From NCBI GenBank assembly GCA_928721565.1, contig OV788638.1, forward strand, positions 806,001-870,000: a stretch of 64,000 bases of DNA, in the 5' to 3' direction. Each line of letters starts with the position of its first letter. Within the stretch, counting starts at the first letter, position 1. This DNA is from an uncultured Clostridia bacterium. Lineage in GTDB: Bacteria; Bacillota; Clostridia; TANB77; CAG-508. Under the pieces are notes generated by a model, which was not told where the DNA came from, did no database searches, and was given only the letters and a program-made list of their open reading frames with translations. Of the stretch, positions 49,501-59,152 are shown in pieces. The position numbers and the translations under genes are program-made.

Positions 49501-52500
49501 ACAATTATATGATTCCAGATAATTATCAAGAAGACAGAAAGCAAGTAGTAGTTCCAAGAACATCATCTACAAATATAGGACTTTCAATGTTAGCAATAAT
49601 ATCAAGTTATGACTTAGGATTTGAGGGATTAGAATCAAGTATAGATAGACTAAAAAAGCTAATAAATGTTGTATATGAACTTCCAAAATGGAATGGACAC
49701 TTATATAATTGGTATAATATAAAAACCAAAAAAACATTAATTCCAAGATATATTTCAACAGTAGATAGTGGAAATTTAGTTGGGTATATGTACACAACAA
49801 GAGCTTTTTTAGAGGAGCTAGACAAAACAGATGAAATAGAAGATTTGATAAATAAATTAACTGAAATGATAGAAAATACAGATTTTAAAGTATTATATAA
49901 TGAGGAACAAAGGTTATTTTCAATAGGATTTAATATAGAAGAAAACAAATTAACAGATTCATATTACGATTTATTAGCATCAGAAGCAAGACAAGCAAGT
50001 TTAGTAGCAATAGCTAAAAATGATGTACCATCAAAACATTGGAATAATTTGAGCAGAACTTTAACAGTATTAAGAAAATACAAAGGACTCATTTCATGGT
50101 CAGGAACAGCATTTGAATATTTAATGCCAAATATCAATATACCAAGATATGAAGGAAGTTTATTAGACGAATCTTGCAGATTTGCAATAATGAATCAAAT
50201 TGAATATAGCCAAAAACTAGGAATACCTTGGGGAATATCAGAAGCGGCATTCAATTTAAAAGATCTACATTCAAATTATCAATATAAAGCATTTGGAATA
50301 CCATGGTTAGGGCTAAAAAGAGGATTAGCAGATGAAATGGTAAGTGCAACTTATGGAAGCGTATTAGCAATAACAGATATGCCAACAGCAGTATTAAAGA
50401 ATTTAAAAGAATTAGAAAAACAAGGAATGTATGATAAATATGGATTTTATGAATCAATAGATTACACACCAGAAAGACTTACAAAAGGTCAAAAATCAAT
50501 ACCTGTAAAAACATATATGGCACATCATCAAGCCTTGATACTACTATCTATAAACAACTTATTTAATAATCAAATATTTCAAAAAAGATTCATAAAAAAT
50601 CCAGAAATAGAAGCAGTAAGTATTTTATTGCAAGAAAGAATGCCAGAAACATTTATAATAACAAAAGAATCAAAAGAAAAACCAGAAAAAATTAGATATC
50701 AAGATTACGAAAATTATACAGTAAGAGAATATAACAAAATAGATGAGAGAGTAATCAGAGGAAATGTAATAGGAAATGAAAAATATGTTGTGGCAATGAA
50801 TCAGATAGGATGTGGGGTAAGTAAATTTGAAGAAAATTATATAAATAGATTTAAAAGAACAGATGATTATAACCAAGGAATATTTTTCTATATAAAAGAT
50901 ATAAAAACAAATGAAATTTGGTCTGCAACAGATGATAACAATTGTGAACAATTTACAGTTCAATTTATGCCAGATAGAAATCAATTTGAAAAAACAGAAG
51001 AAGAAATAAAAACAAAATTTAAAGTTACAGTAGATGCAAATGAACCTGTTGAAATACGAAGACTTGAAATAAAAAATAAAACACAAGAAGAAAAAATATT
51101 AGAAGTAACCTCATATTTTGAGCCAGTACTATCAAGAAAGAATCAAGATTATGCACATCAGGCCTTTAACAATTTATTTTTAGTATATGGATATGATGAG
51201 GAAAATGATTATTTGACAGTAAAAAGAAAGAAAAGAGAAAGTCATCAAAAAGAATTATATTTAATTGCTAAAATGCAAACAAATAGTGAAAAGATAGGAG
51301 AAACAGAATATGAAATAGATAGAGCAAAATTCGCTGGACGAAATAATTTTGGAATACCAAAAGCTGTTCAGAATTCTACTCCGTTATCTAAAAAGATAGG
51401 ACTTACAACAGAAGGGATAGTTGCATTAAAAAATACGATTAAAATTCAACCAGAACAAAAAGTATATGTTGATTTAATATTATCAGTTGAGTATGAAGAA
51501 CAGTTAGCAATTCAAAATATAGAAAGATACAAAGTAATGGAAAATGTAGGTAGAGAATTTGAAATTGTGAAAGCAAAAACAGAAGCAGAGTCAAGATATC
51601 TTGAAATCAAAGGTAAGGATATGGATATATATCAGACAATACTATCATATATTTTGTTTGACAATCCATTAAAAAACAATTCTAAATTGGCATACAAAAC
51701 CTATGAGCAGAAAGACTTATGGAAATATGGTATTTCAGGAGATTTGCCTATAATTACAGTTACAATCAAATATATAAATGATATTTATGTTGTTAAACAA
51801 ATTATAAAAGCATATGAATTTTTTAGAACTAAAAATGTGCAAGTTGAGCTTGTAATAATAGATGAAGAAAATTATAGTTATGAAAATTATATAAAAGATG
51901 AGATTGAAGGCACTATTTTAAACAGTCATTTAGCATATATGAAAAACATTTATGGCGGAATTTTTGTACTTTCTAAAAGTGAGATGGATGTACAAGATGT
52001 AAATTTAATAAAATTTGTATCAAGTTTAGTAATTGATAGTCATTTGGGAAATCTACAAAACATTATAAAAGATATGGAAGAAGATGTTTTGGATGAATAT
52101 AGAATTGTTGAGAATACAAAAGAAATAACAACAGAAGAAGATACAACAAAAGATATAGATATTTTAAATAATATGAAAGAACCTAAATATTATAATGAAT
52201 ATGGAGCATTTACAGAAGATGGAAAAGAATATGTTATAAGAGTTAATAAAGAAAATAAATTGCCAACAACTTGGAGTCATATAATTGCAAATGAAAAATT
52301 TGGTAGTGTTGTAACAGAAAGTGGTGGAGGATATACTTGGTACAAAAATAGTAGATTAAATAGAATTACAAGTTGGCAGAATAGTGCATGTAGTAATATT
52401 CCATCAGAAATAATTTATATAAAAGATGAAGAAACTGGACGAATGTGGACACCAACTGCAATGCCTATGCCAGATGACAAAAATTATAATTCAATATTTG

Positions 52501-54563
52501 GATTTGGCTATGTTAAATATATTCATTCAAGTGATGAAATTATACAGGAATTAGAAGTATTTATACCACAAGAAGAAAGTTGTAAAATTAATATTTTAAC
52601 ATTAAAAAACAATGCTCCTAAAAAGAAAAAAATAAAAATTCTATACTATATAAAACCAGTAATAGGAGAAGATGAAATAAAATCAGATAGTTATATAAAG
52701 CTTAAATATGAAGAAAATTCAAATATGGTAATTGCTAAAAATCTTTATAATGTTGATGAATTTAATGACACAATATATGTTTCTAGTAGTGAGAAAATCA
52801 AATCATTTACAGGAAATAAAAAAACATTTGGAATAAACAAAATTAGACTTGATAATGATAGTGGAATAGGTAAAAAGTCTTGTATAGCAATAGAATTAGA
52901 AATTGAAATAGAAAGTTTTTCTGACAAAAAAATATCTATAATTTTAGGAGCAGAAGAAAATTTGGTTTCAGCAAAAGATATTGCATATAAATATTCTAAA
53001 ATTCAAAATTGTAATATGGAACTTGTAAAGGTAAGAAATAAATGGAATGACTTATTAGGAAGAGTACAAGTAAAAACACCATATGAATCTTTAAATATAA
53101 TGCTTAATGGATGGATTATGTACCAAACTATTTGTAGTAGATTACTTGCTAGAAGCGGATTTTATCAATCTGGTGGAGCATATGGATTTAGAGATCAATT
53201 GCAAGATTCTTATGGTACAAAGTTTTTAGATACAAATATTTTATACAATCAGATTATAAAACACAGTAAACATCAATTTATAGAAGGAGATGTTGAACAT
53301 TGGTGGCATGAGGAAAATAATAGAGGAATAAGGACTAAATTTTCAGATGATTTATTATGGCTTCCATATATAGTTATAAAATATATTAAACACACTGGAA
53401 ATTACGAGATTTTAAATGTTGTTACACCATATTTACAAGGTGCAAAGTTAAAGGAAAATGAAAAAGAAAAATATGAACAATATTTACCTTCAAATATTGA
53501 AGAAAATATTTATGAACATTGCAAAAAGGCAATTGATAGAGCTTGTGGAATTAGTGATAATGACTGGTGTTTTGGAGAGCATGGATTGCCTAAAATAGGA
53601 ATAGGAGATTGGAATGATGGTTTTAGCAATATAGGTCCAGAAGGTAAAGGAGAAAGTGTATGGCTAGGATTTTTCTTATATGAAATTTTAAATCAATTTA
53701 TTTCAATTGCAGAATATATGAATGATTTAGAGGCTGTTGAGCAATACAAACAAATAGCGAAAAAGTTGCAAGTAAACTTAAATACAAATGCGTGGGATGG
53801 AAGATGGTTTAAAAGAGCTTTTGCTGATAATAGAGATGTTTATGGAAGTATGGAAAATGAAGAATGTAGAATTGACAGTATTGCTCAAAGTTGGTCTGTA
53901 ATTTCTGGTGCAGGAGATGAAGAAAAACAAAAGCAGGCAATGGAAAGTTTAGAAAATCATTTGGTTGATGTGGAAAGTGGAATTATTAAATTACTTGACC
54001 CTCCTTTTGAAAAAGGCAAACTTGAGCCTGGATATATTAAAGCTTATGTTCCAGGTGTTAGAGAAAATGGTGGACAATATACACACTCTGCCATTTGGGC
54101 AATTATTGCAGAGGCAATGTTGGGAAAAGGAGATAAAGCTGTAGAATTATATAAAATGGTTACACCAATTGAGCATGCACGAACAAAAGAATCAGCAAAC
54201 AAATATAAAGTTGAACCATATGTGATTGCTGCAGATGTATATGGAGCTCAAAATTTAGCTGGTTCAGGTGGTTGGACTTGGTATACAGGTTCAAGCAGTT
54301 GGTATTACTTGGCTGGAATTCAATATATTTTAGGATTAAATATTTATCATAATACTATGAGTTTTAATCCTTGTATTCCTAAGTTCTGGAATGAATTTGA
54401 GATTAAGTATAAATTTGGTAATAGTATTTATAATATTATTGCTAAAAATCCGGAAGGAAAAAATACTGGTGTTTCTAAAGTATTAGTTGACGGAGTCGAA
54501 CATGAAAATAAAATTGTACTTGATGGCAGTGGTAAGGTGTTTAATGTAGAAATAATTATGTAA
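46557..54563 (+). CDS. Giant cyclic beta-glucan synthase-like protein (GT84 + glucoamylase-like + GH94)
   Basis: About 2,668 aa, the NdvB/cyclic beta-1,2-glucan synthase architecture. Order: helical N-terminus; membrane helices near residues 405-450; a glycosyltransferase core with VITLDADTDLVLNTA and WTRGDWQITRW; more helices near 800-850 and 920-960; a PF10091-type domain (PRTSSTNIGLSMLAIISSYD, TVDSGNLVGYMYTTRAFL); then two GH94-type beta-sandwich/phosphorylase parts, the second with GIGDWNDGFSNIGPEGKGES, where GDWNDG holds the catalytic Asp. The start is TTG at 46557, after AAGGAGTGG. Product may be a cyclic or linear beta-glucan; phosphorolysis is the alternative. No other glycan gene is adjacent. 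Confidence 0.85.
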   Translation: MRKYQKLDIGGAILDEEQLKKHMEKIAIQHTLKQKSDKSTYPIPQMLTNYALIKSTYNLLNEHIKLGINIHPAGEWILDNFYIVEESVRQIEKEITLKKYTNFVGIQNGKYTGFARIYVLAAEIVAYTDNRITGENLEKYLQAYQTKKTLNMEEIWNIGVFLQISIIQNIADICEKIYSSQIQKYKVKSIIERLVEKKDKSELKYNQFSGMRLKGNDVRNMKYPFIEYMSYSLKKYGKKAYGYLNILEEEVEKLGITVSDAIQKEHFATAIRKITMGNCITSIKKIQRINFLDIFEKINGVEGILSNDPARVYDKMEYKTKEYYRNTIKEIAQKTKMSEIYIARKTIELCNNAENGSKQSHIGYYLIDEGRKELYNKLQYKEKILKTQTKSKIYIITFFILTLGLSIILAGVNEKNLTKFILTTIFLIIPISEFVTQTIQYILGKIVKPKIIPKMEFANGITKENATFVVIPTIIKTKGKVQELFNKMEVFYLANKSENLYFALLGDCSESTTKDEKFDKEVIEEGLRQVIILNEKYSQNGFQIFHFIYRERQYNKKEDKYLGWERKRGLLTQFNEYILKNEKNKFKINTINQQELPQIKYVITLDADTDLVLNTAFELVGAMSHILNKPEIQNGIVTKGHALMQPRVGINLNVSHTNLFTKIFAGAGGIDNYTNAISDVYQDNFDEGIFTGKGIYDVEVFSKVLKQEIPENTVLSHDLLEGSYLRCGLVSDIMLMDGYPTKYASFMNRVSRWTRGDWQITRWLKSKLNELSKFKIFDNLRRSLFEVATIVLLTWGICIKSQWLVLTALGIVIYPFVLEILTLAFSRKEGEKKQKTFTPHIAGIKGAIYRAILTLGCVPYKAYVELKAICKTIYRVNISHKHLLEWMTSEDAEKQSKTTFENYYKMMAINVIFGILAILLGFERKLLTIIGILWITIPYIMYKISKVPEKNKKKIAKEDEIYLKEIAQRTWQFFKDYLTAENNYMIPDNYQEDRKQVVVPRTSSTNIGLSMLAIISSYDLGFEGLESSIDRLKKLINVVYELPKWNGHLYNWYNIKTKKTLIPRYISTVDSGNLVGYMYTTRAFLEELDKTDEIEDLINKLTEMIENTDFKVLYNEEQRLFSIGFNIEENKLTDSYYDLLASEARQASLVAIAKNDVPSKHWNNLSRTLTVLRKYKGLISWSGTAFEYLMPNINIPRYEGSLLDESCRFAIMNQIEYSQKLGIPWGISEAAFNLKDLHSNYQYKAFGIPWLGLKRGLADEMVSATYGSVLAITDMPTAVLKNLKELEKQGMYDKYGFYESIDYTPERLTKGQKSIPVKTYMAHHQALILLSINNLFNNQIFQKRFIKNPEIEAVSILLQERMPETFIITKESKEKPEKIRYQDYENYTVREYNKIDERVIRGNVIGNEKYVVAMNQIGCGVSKFEENYINRFKRTDDYNQGIFFYIKDIKTNEIWSATDDNNCEQFTVQFMPDRNQFEKTEEEIKTKFKVTVDANEPVEIRRLEIKNKTQEEKILEVTSYFEPVLSRKNQDYAHQAFNNLFLVYGYDEENDYLTVKRKKRESHQKELYLIAKMQTNSEKIGETEYEIDRAKFAGRNNFGIPKAVQNSTPLSKKIGLTTEGIVALKNTIKIQPEQKVYVDLILSVEYEEQLAIQNIERYKVMENVGREFEIVKAKTEAESRYLEIKGKDMDIYQTILSYILFDNPLKNNSKLAYKTYEQKDLWKYGISGDLPIITVTIKYINDIYVVKQIIKAYEFFRTKNVQVELVIIDEENYSYENYIKDEIEGTILNSHLAYMKNIYGGIFVLSKSEMDVQDVNLIKFVSSLVIDSHLGNLQNIIKDMEEDVLDEYRIVENTKEITTEEDTTKDIDILNNMKEPKYYNEYGAFTEDGKEYVIRVNKENKLPTTWSHIIANEKFGSVVTESGGGYTWYKNSRLNRITSWQNSACSNIPSEIIYIKDEETGRMWTPTAMPMPDDKNYNSIFGFGYVKYIHSSDEIIQELEVFIPQEESCKINILTLKNNAPKKKKIKILYYIKPVIGEDEIKSDSYIKLKYEENSNMVIAKNLYNVDEFNDTIYVSSSEKIKSFTGNKKTFGINKIRLDNDSGIGKKSCIAIELEIEIESFSDKKISIILGAEENLVSAKDIAYKYSKIQNCNMELVKVRNKWNDLLGRVQVKTPYESLNIMLNGWIMYQTICSRLLARSGFYQSGGAYGFRDQLQDSYGTKFLDTNILYNQIIKHSKHQFIEGDVEHWWHEENNRGIRTKFSDDLLWLPYIVIKYIKHTGNYEILNVVTPYLQGAKLKENEKEKYEQYLPSNIEENIYEHCKKAIDRACGISDNDWCFGEHGLPKIGIGDWNDGFSNIGPEGKGESVWLGFFLYEILNQFISIAEYMNDLEAVEQYKQIAKKLQVNLNTNAWDGRWFKRAFADNRDVYGSMENEECRIDSIAQSWSVISGAGDEEKQKQAMESLENHLVDVESGIIKLLDPPFEKGKLEPGYIKAYVPGVRENGGQYTHSAIWAIIAEAMLGKGDKAVELYKMVTPIEHARTKESANKYKVEPYVIAADVYGAQNLAGSGGWTWYTGSSSWYYLAGIQYILGLNIYHNTMSFNPCIPKFWNEFEIKYKFGNSIYNIIAKNPEGKNTGVSKVLVDGVEHENKIVLDGSGKVFNVEIIM

Positions 54564-54569
54564 AAAAAC

Positions 54570-54598
54570 TTTACAAAAATGTAAAAATATGGTATATT
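54570..54598 (+). promoter_or_regulatory. Predicted promoter for the SSB-like gene
   Basis: TTTACA at 54570-54575, 17-base spacer, TATATT at 54593-54598. Confidence 0.6.
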
Positions 54599-54674
54599 AT
54601 ATATGCAACATATTTAATACTATGGTTAAAATAATTTTTTAACCTAAAACTCAACACACAGGAGGAAATGTACA

Positions 54675-55403
54675 ATGTTAGAAGAAAAAAGTTTAAGAAA
54701 CCGGCCGGATGATGAAATTGACATGAAGAGGGAAATATTGTTCAGAAGTCAGATACTTGAACCGAACAATAAAGTGGTTATAACAGGAGTAATTGAGAAA
54801 GATTTTGAATTTTCTCATAAAGTACTTTCAGAAAAGTTCTATAGGACTAAAGTGAAAGTAAAAAGAAAAAGTGGGGTGTATGACCATATACCAGTAATTG
54901 TATCTAATTTGTTATTAGACGGAAAAATAATAAAGACACCGGTTATTGGAAAATGGGTTGAAATTGCCGGAGGATTTCGGTCTTGTAACCAAATGGGAGA
55001 AGATGGACAGAGCCACCTATTACTCTATGTATTTCCAAAAGAAATCAGAATCTGTGAAAAAGAAGAAGAGCTTCAGTATCCAAAGAATGTCAATTTGTTT
55101 TATTGCGAAGGCTTTCTTTGTAAAGAACCAATTTATAGAATGACACCATTGGGACGACAGATAGTTGACTTAAATGTAGCAATAAACAGAATGGATTGGA
55201 AATCAGATTATATTCCATGCATTATGTGGGGAAAATTAGCAAGATGGACAAGAGACAATCTTACAATTAGTAATAATATAATGATTGTTGGAAGAATTCA
55301 GAGTAGAGAGTACCACAAAAAAAATAAAAATGGTGTAGAAAAAAAGACAGCTTATGAGGTATCGATTGAACGACTTATAAGAGGTGATACTAAAAAAAAG
55401 TAA
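54675..55403 (+). CDS. Single-stranded DNA-binding-like protein with two OB-like halves
   Basis: 242 aa. The C-terminal half looks like an SSB OB fold: YCEGFLCKEPIYRMTPLGRQ, then VDLNVAINRMDWKSDYIPCIMWGKLARW and NIMIVGRIQSREYHKKNKNG followed by TAYEVSIERL. The N-terminal half (PNNKVVITGVIEKDFEFSHK, KFYRTKVKVKRKSG) may be a second OB domain. No acidic C-terminal tip of the usual SSB is present. Codon and base use contain more G and C than the neighbours, hinting at a different origin. It is probably not the main cellular SSB. Start ATG follows AGGAGGAAATG. Confidence 0.7.
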   Translation: MLEEKSLRNRPDDEIDMKREILFRSQILEPNNKVVITGVIEKDFEFSHKVLSEKFYRTKVKVKRKSGVYDHIPVIVSNLLLDGKIIKTPVIGKWVEIAGGFRSCNQMGEDGQSHLLLYVFPKEIRICEKEEELQYPKNVNLFYCEGFLCKEPIYRMTPLGRQIVDLNVAINRMDWKSDYIPCIMWGKLARWTRDNLTISNNIMIVGRIQSREYHKKNKNGVEKKTAYEVSIERLIRGDTKKK

Positions 55404-55416
55404 ACTTTTTTCAAGC

Positions 55417-55458
55417 AAAAGGAGAGAACTTTGAGAATTCAAGGTCTCTCCTTTTTTT
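55417..55458 (+). terminator. Terminator after the SSB-like gene
   Basis: AAAGGAGAGA pairs with TCTCTCCTTT, with an inner TTGA/TCAA extension, followed by T7. Confidence 0.88.
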
Positions 55459-55536
55459 CTTATCTATATTTTTTACTTTTTTGCTAAGAATATATTTAAA
55501 AGAACAAAAATCATCAAAATAAAAATATTAAAAATC

Positions 55537-55568
55537 AAAACTAATAGTTGCAAAACTATTAGTTTTTT
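55537..55568 (+). promoter_or_regulatory. Terminator-like hairpin in the adhE leader
   Basis: AAAACTAATAGTT (55537-55549) pairs perfectly with AACTATTAGTTTT (55554-55566) and is followed by more T (T6 in total). It stands 60 bases before the adhE start and more than 75 bases after the previous terminator, so it could attenuate adhE. No promoter between them is clear. Confidence 0.5.
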
Positions 55569-55627
55569 GGTAAGATGAAAAAGAACAAAAGATTTGTAAA
55601 GATCATAAGAAAGGATGAGGTCAGGAA

Positions 55628-58231
55628 ATGAATAATGAACAAGAAAAAGTTGATAGCATAGAAGCCTTACAAAGAACAATAGAAAAAGTAAGAAAAGCAC
55701 AACAAGAATTTGCTAAATATACACAAGAACAAGTAGACAAAATATTTCAAGCGGCAGCAATAGCTGCAAACCAAAACAGAATATTTCTTGCCAAAATGGC
55801 AGTAGAAGAAACTGGAATGGGAGTAGTAGAAGACAAAGTAATAAAAAATCACTATGCTGCAGAATATGTATACAATAAATATAAAGATGTAAAAACATGT
55901 GGAGTTATAGAACAAGACGATAATTATGGTATTAAGAAAATAGCAGAACCAATAGGAGTAATTGCAGCAGTAATACCAACAACAAATCCAACATCAACAG
56001 CAATATTTAAAACATTGTTAGCATTAAAGACAAGAAATGGAATAATAATAAGTCCACACCCAAGAGCAAAGCAATCAACAATAGAAGCTGCAAGAACAGT
56101 ATTACAAGCAGCTGTAAAAGCAGGAGCACCAGAAGGAATAATATCATGGATAGATGTGCCATCATTAGAATTAACAAATCTATTGATGCAATCAGCAGAT
56201 ATAATATTAGCAACAGGTGGACCAGGAATGGTAAAATCAGCATATTCAAGTGGAAAACCAGCATTAGGAGTAGGCGCAGGAAATACACCAGCAGTAATAG
56301 ATGAAACTGCAGATGTAGTATTAGCAGTAAACTCAATAATCCATTCAAAAACATTTGATAATGGAATGATATGTGCATCAGAACAATCTGTAATAGTAAG
56401 TGACAAAATTTATGAACAAGTAAGAAATGAATTTATGAAAAGAGGATGTTACTTACTAAATGCAGAACAAACAGAAAAAGTAAGAAAAACAATAATAATA
56501 AATGGAGCATTAAATGCTAAAATAGTTGGACAATCAGCATATACAATAGCAAAACTAGCAGGAGTAGATGTAGACGAAAATATAAAAATACTAGTAGGTG
56601 AAGTAGAAAGTGTAGAACTATCAGAAGAATTTGCACACGAAAAACTATCACCTGTATTGGCAATGTACAAAGCTTCAAGTTTTGATGATGCATTAAGCAA
56701 AGCATATAGATTAATAGAAGATGGAGGATTAGGACATACATCTTCATTATATATCAATACAGTTACTGAAAAAGAAAAAATAGAAAAATTCTACAATACA
56801 ATGAAAACATGTAGAGTATTAATAAATACACCATCATCACAAGGTGGAATTGGTGACATATACAACTTTAAATTAGCACCATCACTAACACTTGGATGTG
56901 GTTCATGGGGAGGAAACTCTGTATCAGAAAATGTAGGAGTAAAACATTTAATAAATATAAAAACAGTAGCCGAAAGGAGAGAAAATATGCTTTGGTTTAG
57001 AGCACCTGAAAAGGTATATTTAAAAAGAGGTTGTTTACCAGTAGCTTTAGAAGAGCTAAAAAATGTAATGGGTAAAAAGAGAGTATTTATAGTAACAGAT
57101 ACATTTCTTTATGAAAATGGATACACAAAAGTAGTAACAGATAAATTAGACGAAATGGGAATAGTACATGAGACATTCTTTGATGTTGCACCAGATCCAA
57201 CACTTGCATGTGCAAAAGAAGGAGCAAAATTAATTGATGCCTTCAAACCAGATTGCATAATAGCAGTTGGTGGAGGATCAGCAATGGATGCTGCAAAAAT
57301 CATGTGGGTAATGTACGAACATCCAGATATCGACTTCTTAGATATGGCAATGAGATTTATGGATATCAGAAAAAGAGTATATACATTCCCTAAAATGGGA
57401 GAAAAAGCATACTTTATAGCTGTTCCAACATCAGCAGGAACAGGTTCAGAAGTAACACCATTTGCAGTTATTACAGATGAAACAACAGGTCAAAAATATC
57501 CATTAGCAGATTATGAACTATTACCTAAAATGGCAATTGTAGACGCAAACTTAATGATGAATGCACCAAAAGGATTAACATCAGCATCAGGTGCAGACGC
57601 ATTAGTTCATGCAATAGAAGCATATGCATCTATGATGGCAACAGAATTTACAGATGGACTAGCAATAGAAGCAATAAAAACAATTTTTGAATATTTACCA
57701 AGAGCATATGAAAACGGAGCAAATGACCCAGAAGCCAGAGAAAAAATGGCAAATGCTGCAACAATGGCTGGTATGGCCTTTGCAAATGCATTTTTAGGAA
57801 TATGTCACTCAATGGGACACAAGCTAGGAGCATATCATCATTTACCACACGGAATTACTGTATCACTTGTATTAGATGAAGTTATGAGATTTAATAGTGC
57901 AGAAATACCACATAAAATGGGAACATTTCCACAATATGACCATCCACATACTTTAAGAAGATATGCAGAAATTGCAGAAGCTTTAAATATAGGTGGAGCA
58001 AATGATTACGAAAAAATGGAAAATTTAATAGGAAAAATAGATGAATTAAAAGAAAGAATTGGAATAAAGAAAACAATCAGAGAATATGGAATTGAAGAAC
58101 AAGACTTTTTAGCTACATTAGATGAAATGTCAGAAAAAGCATTTGATGATCAATGTACAGGAGCAAATCCAAGATATCCATTAATTAGTGAATTGAAAGA
58201 TATATATTTAAAAACATATTATGGAAATTAA
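55628..58231 (+). CDS. adhE: Bifunctional acetaldehyde-CoA/alcohol dehydrogenase AdhE
   Basis: 867-aa fermentative enzyme reducing acetyl-CoA to acetaldehyde and then ethanol with NADH. The N-terminal aldehyde dehydrogenase (about residues 15-440) has PTTNPTSTAIFK, ATGGPGMVKSAYSSGKPALGVG and the catalytic cysteine in NGMICASEQSVI. The C-terminal iron alcohol dehydrogenase (about 455-867) has GGGSAMDAAKIMW, PTSAGTGSEVTPFAVI and the iron-binding histidines in HAIEAYAS and CHSMGHKLGAYHHLPHG. It competes with, or drains, acetyl-CoA made by the por enzyme. Start ATG is the one at 55628, after AAAGGATGAGG. Confidence 0.96.
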   Translation: MNNEQEKVDSIEALQRTIEKVRKAQQEFAKYTQEQVDKIFQAAAIAANQNRIFLAKMAVEETGMGVVEDKVIKNHYAAEYVYNKYKDVKTCGVIEQDDNYGIKKIAEPIGVIAAVIPTTNPTSTAIFKTLLALKTRNGIIISPHPRAKQSTIEAARTVLQAAVKAGAPEGIISWIDVPSLELTNLLMQSADIILATGGPGMVKSAYSSGKPALGVGAGNTPAVIDETADVVLAVNSIIHSKTFDNGMICASEQSVIVSDKIYEQVRNEFMKRGCYLLNAEQTEKVRKTIIINGALNAKIVGQSAYTIAKLAGVDVDENIKILVGEVESVELSEEFAHEKLSPVLAMYKASSFDDALSKAYRLIEDGGLGHTSSLYINTVTEKEKIEKFYNTMKTCRVLINTPSSQGGIGDIYNFKLAPSLTLGCGSWGGNSVSENVGVKHLINIKTVAERRENMLWFRAPEKVYLKRGCLPVALEELKNVMGKKRVFIVTDTFLYENGYTKVVTDKLDEMGIVHETFFDVAPDPTLACAKEGAKLIDAFKPDCIIAVGGGSAMDAAKIMWVMYEHPDIDFLDMAMRFMDIRKRVYTFPKMGEKAYFIAVPTSAGTGSEVTPFAVITDETTGQKYPLADYELLPKMAIVDANLMMNAPKGLTSASGADALVHAIEAYASMMATEFTDGLAIEAIKTIFEYLPRAYENGANDPEAREKMANAATMAGMAFANAFLGICHSMGHKLGAYHHLPHGITVSLVLDEVMRFNSAEIPHKMGTFPQYDHPHTLRRYAEIAEALNIGGANDYEKMENLIGKIDELKERIGIKKTIREYGIEEQDFLATLDEMSEKAFDDQCTGANPRYPLISELKDIYLKTYYGN

Positions 58232-58276
58232 AAGTGTAATTATTTTGCAATTTAAGAGAGAGGAATGTGATGAAAA

Positions 58277-59035
58277 ATGGAATATAATTTAAGCCAATCA
58301 ATTGCAGAAAGAAGAACAAAAACAGTATATAGAGATGGAAACAAAACAATAAAATTATTTGTAGAAAATTATTCAAAAGCAGCAATTTTAAATGAAGCAT
58401 TGATTCAGTCGAGAGTAGAAGAAAGTACAGATTTGAACATTTCAAGGTTACTTGAAGTTACAAAAATAGAGAATAGATGGGCATTAGTTACAGAATTTAT
58501 TGAAGGAACTCCGTTAGATGTTTTAATGAGAGAACATCCAGAGAGACAAGATGAATATTTAAATTTATTTGTAAATATTCAATTAGAGATAATGTCAAAA
58601 AAAGTACCAACATTAAATAGATTAAAAGACAAATATAGAAGAAAACTAGAAGAAGCTGATATAGATGATACAACAAGATATGAATTATTACAAAGATTAG
58701 AAGGAACAAAAAATCATGACAAATTATGCCATGGAGATTTTAACCCAAGTAATGTAATAATAAATGCAAATGGAGAATACAGTATCATTGACTGGGCACA
58801 TGCTACACAAGGCAATGCATCAGCAGATGTAGCAAAAACATTTTTACTATTTTCTTTAAATGGCCAAACAGAATTAGCAGAAAAATATTTAGAATTATTT
58901 ACAGAAAAAAGTGGACTTGAGAGAAGAGGAATCCAAAGATGGATACCAATAGTTGCAGCTGTTCAACTAAAAAAAGGCGGAGCTGAAAATAAAGAATTTC
59001 TAGAAAAATGGATTGATGTTGTAGATTATGAATAG
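58277..59035 (+). CDS. Small-molecule kinase, APH/choline kinase-like
   Basis: 252 aa with the protein-kinase-like phosphotransferase fold. EFIEGTPLDVLM, the catalytic loop CHGDFNPSNVII (Asp and Asn) and the metal site SIIDWAHATQGNASADVAKTF are visible. Substrates of the family include aminoglycosides, choline, fructosamine and homoserine; the N-terminal lobe is short and does not specify one. It could be a metabolic rather than a resistance kinase. Start ATG at 58277; GAGAGGAATG lies upstream. Confidence 0.75.
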   Translation: MEYNLSQSIAERRTKTVYRDGNKTIKLFVENYSKAAILNEALIQSRVEESTDLNISRLLEVTKIENRWALVTEFIEGTPLDVLMREHPERQDEYLNLFVNIQLEIMSKKVPTLNRLKDKYRRKLEEADIDDTTRYELLQRLEGTKNHDKLCHGDFNPSNVIINANGEYSIIDWAHATQGNASADVAKTFLLFSLNGQTELAEKYLELFTEKSGLERRGIQRWIPIVAAVQLKKGGAENKEFLEKWIDVVDYE

Positions 59036-59062
59036 TTAAAAAAGCAGAGTTTTATGAAAAAG

Positions 59063-59088
59063 CACCTATGTAAAAATGGGTGTTTTTT
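59063..59088 (+). terminator. Terminator after the kinase gene
   Basis: CACCTAT pairs with ATGGGTG (one T-G pair) across a short A-rich loop, then T6. Confidence 0.78.
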
Positions 59089-59097
59089 ATATAAATA

Positions 59098-59126
59098 TTG
59101 CAAACAAATGTACTGCGTGATATAAT
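59098..59126 (+). promoter_or_regulatory. Predicted promoter for the DUF1016 gene
   Basis: TTGCAA at 59098-59103, 17-base spacer, TATAAT at 59121-59126. Confidence 0.6.
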
Positions 59127-59152
59127 GTAGAAAATAAAAAGAGGTGCATTGT

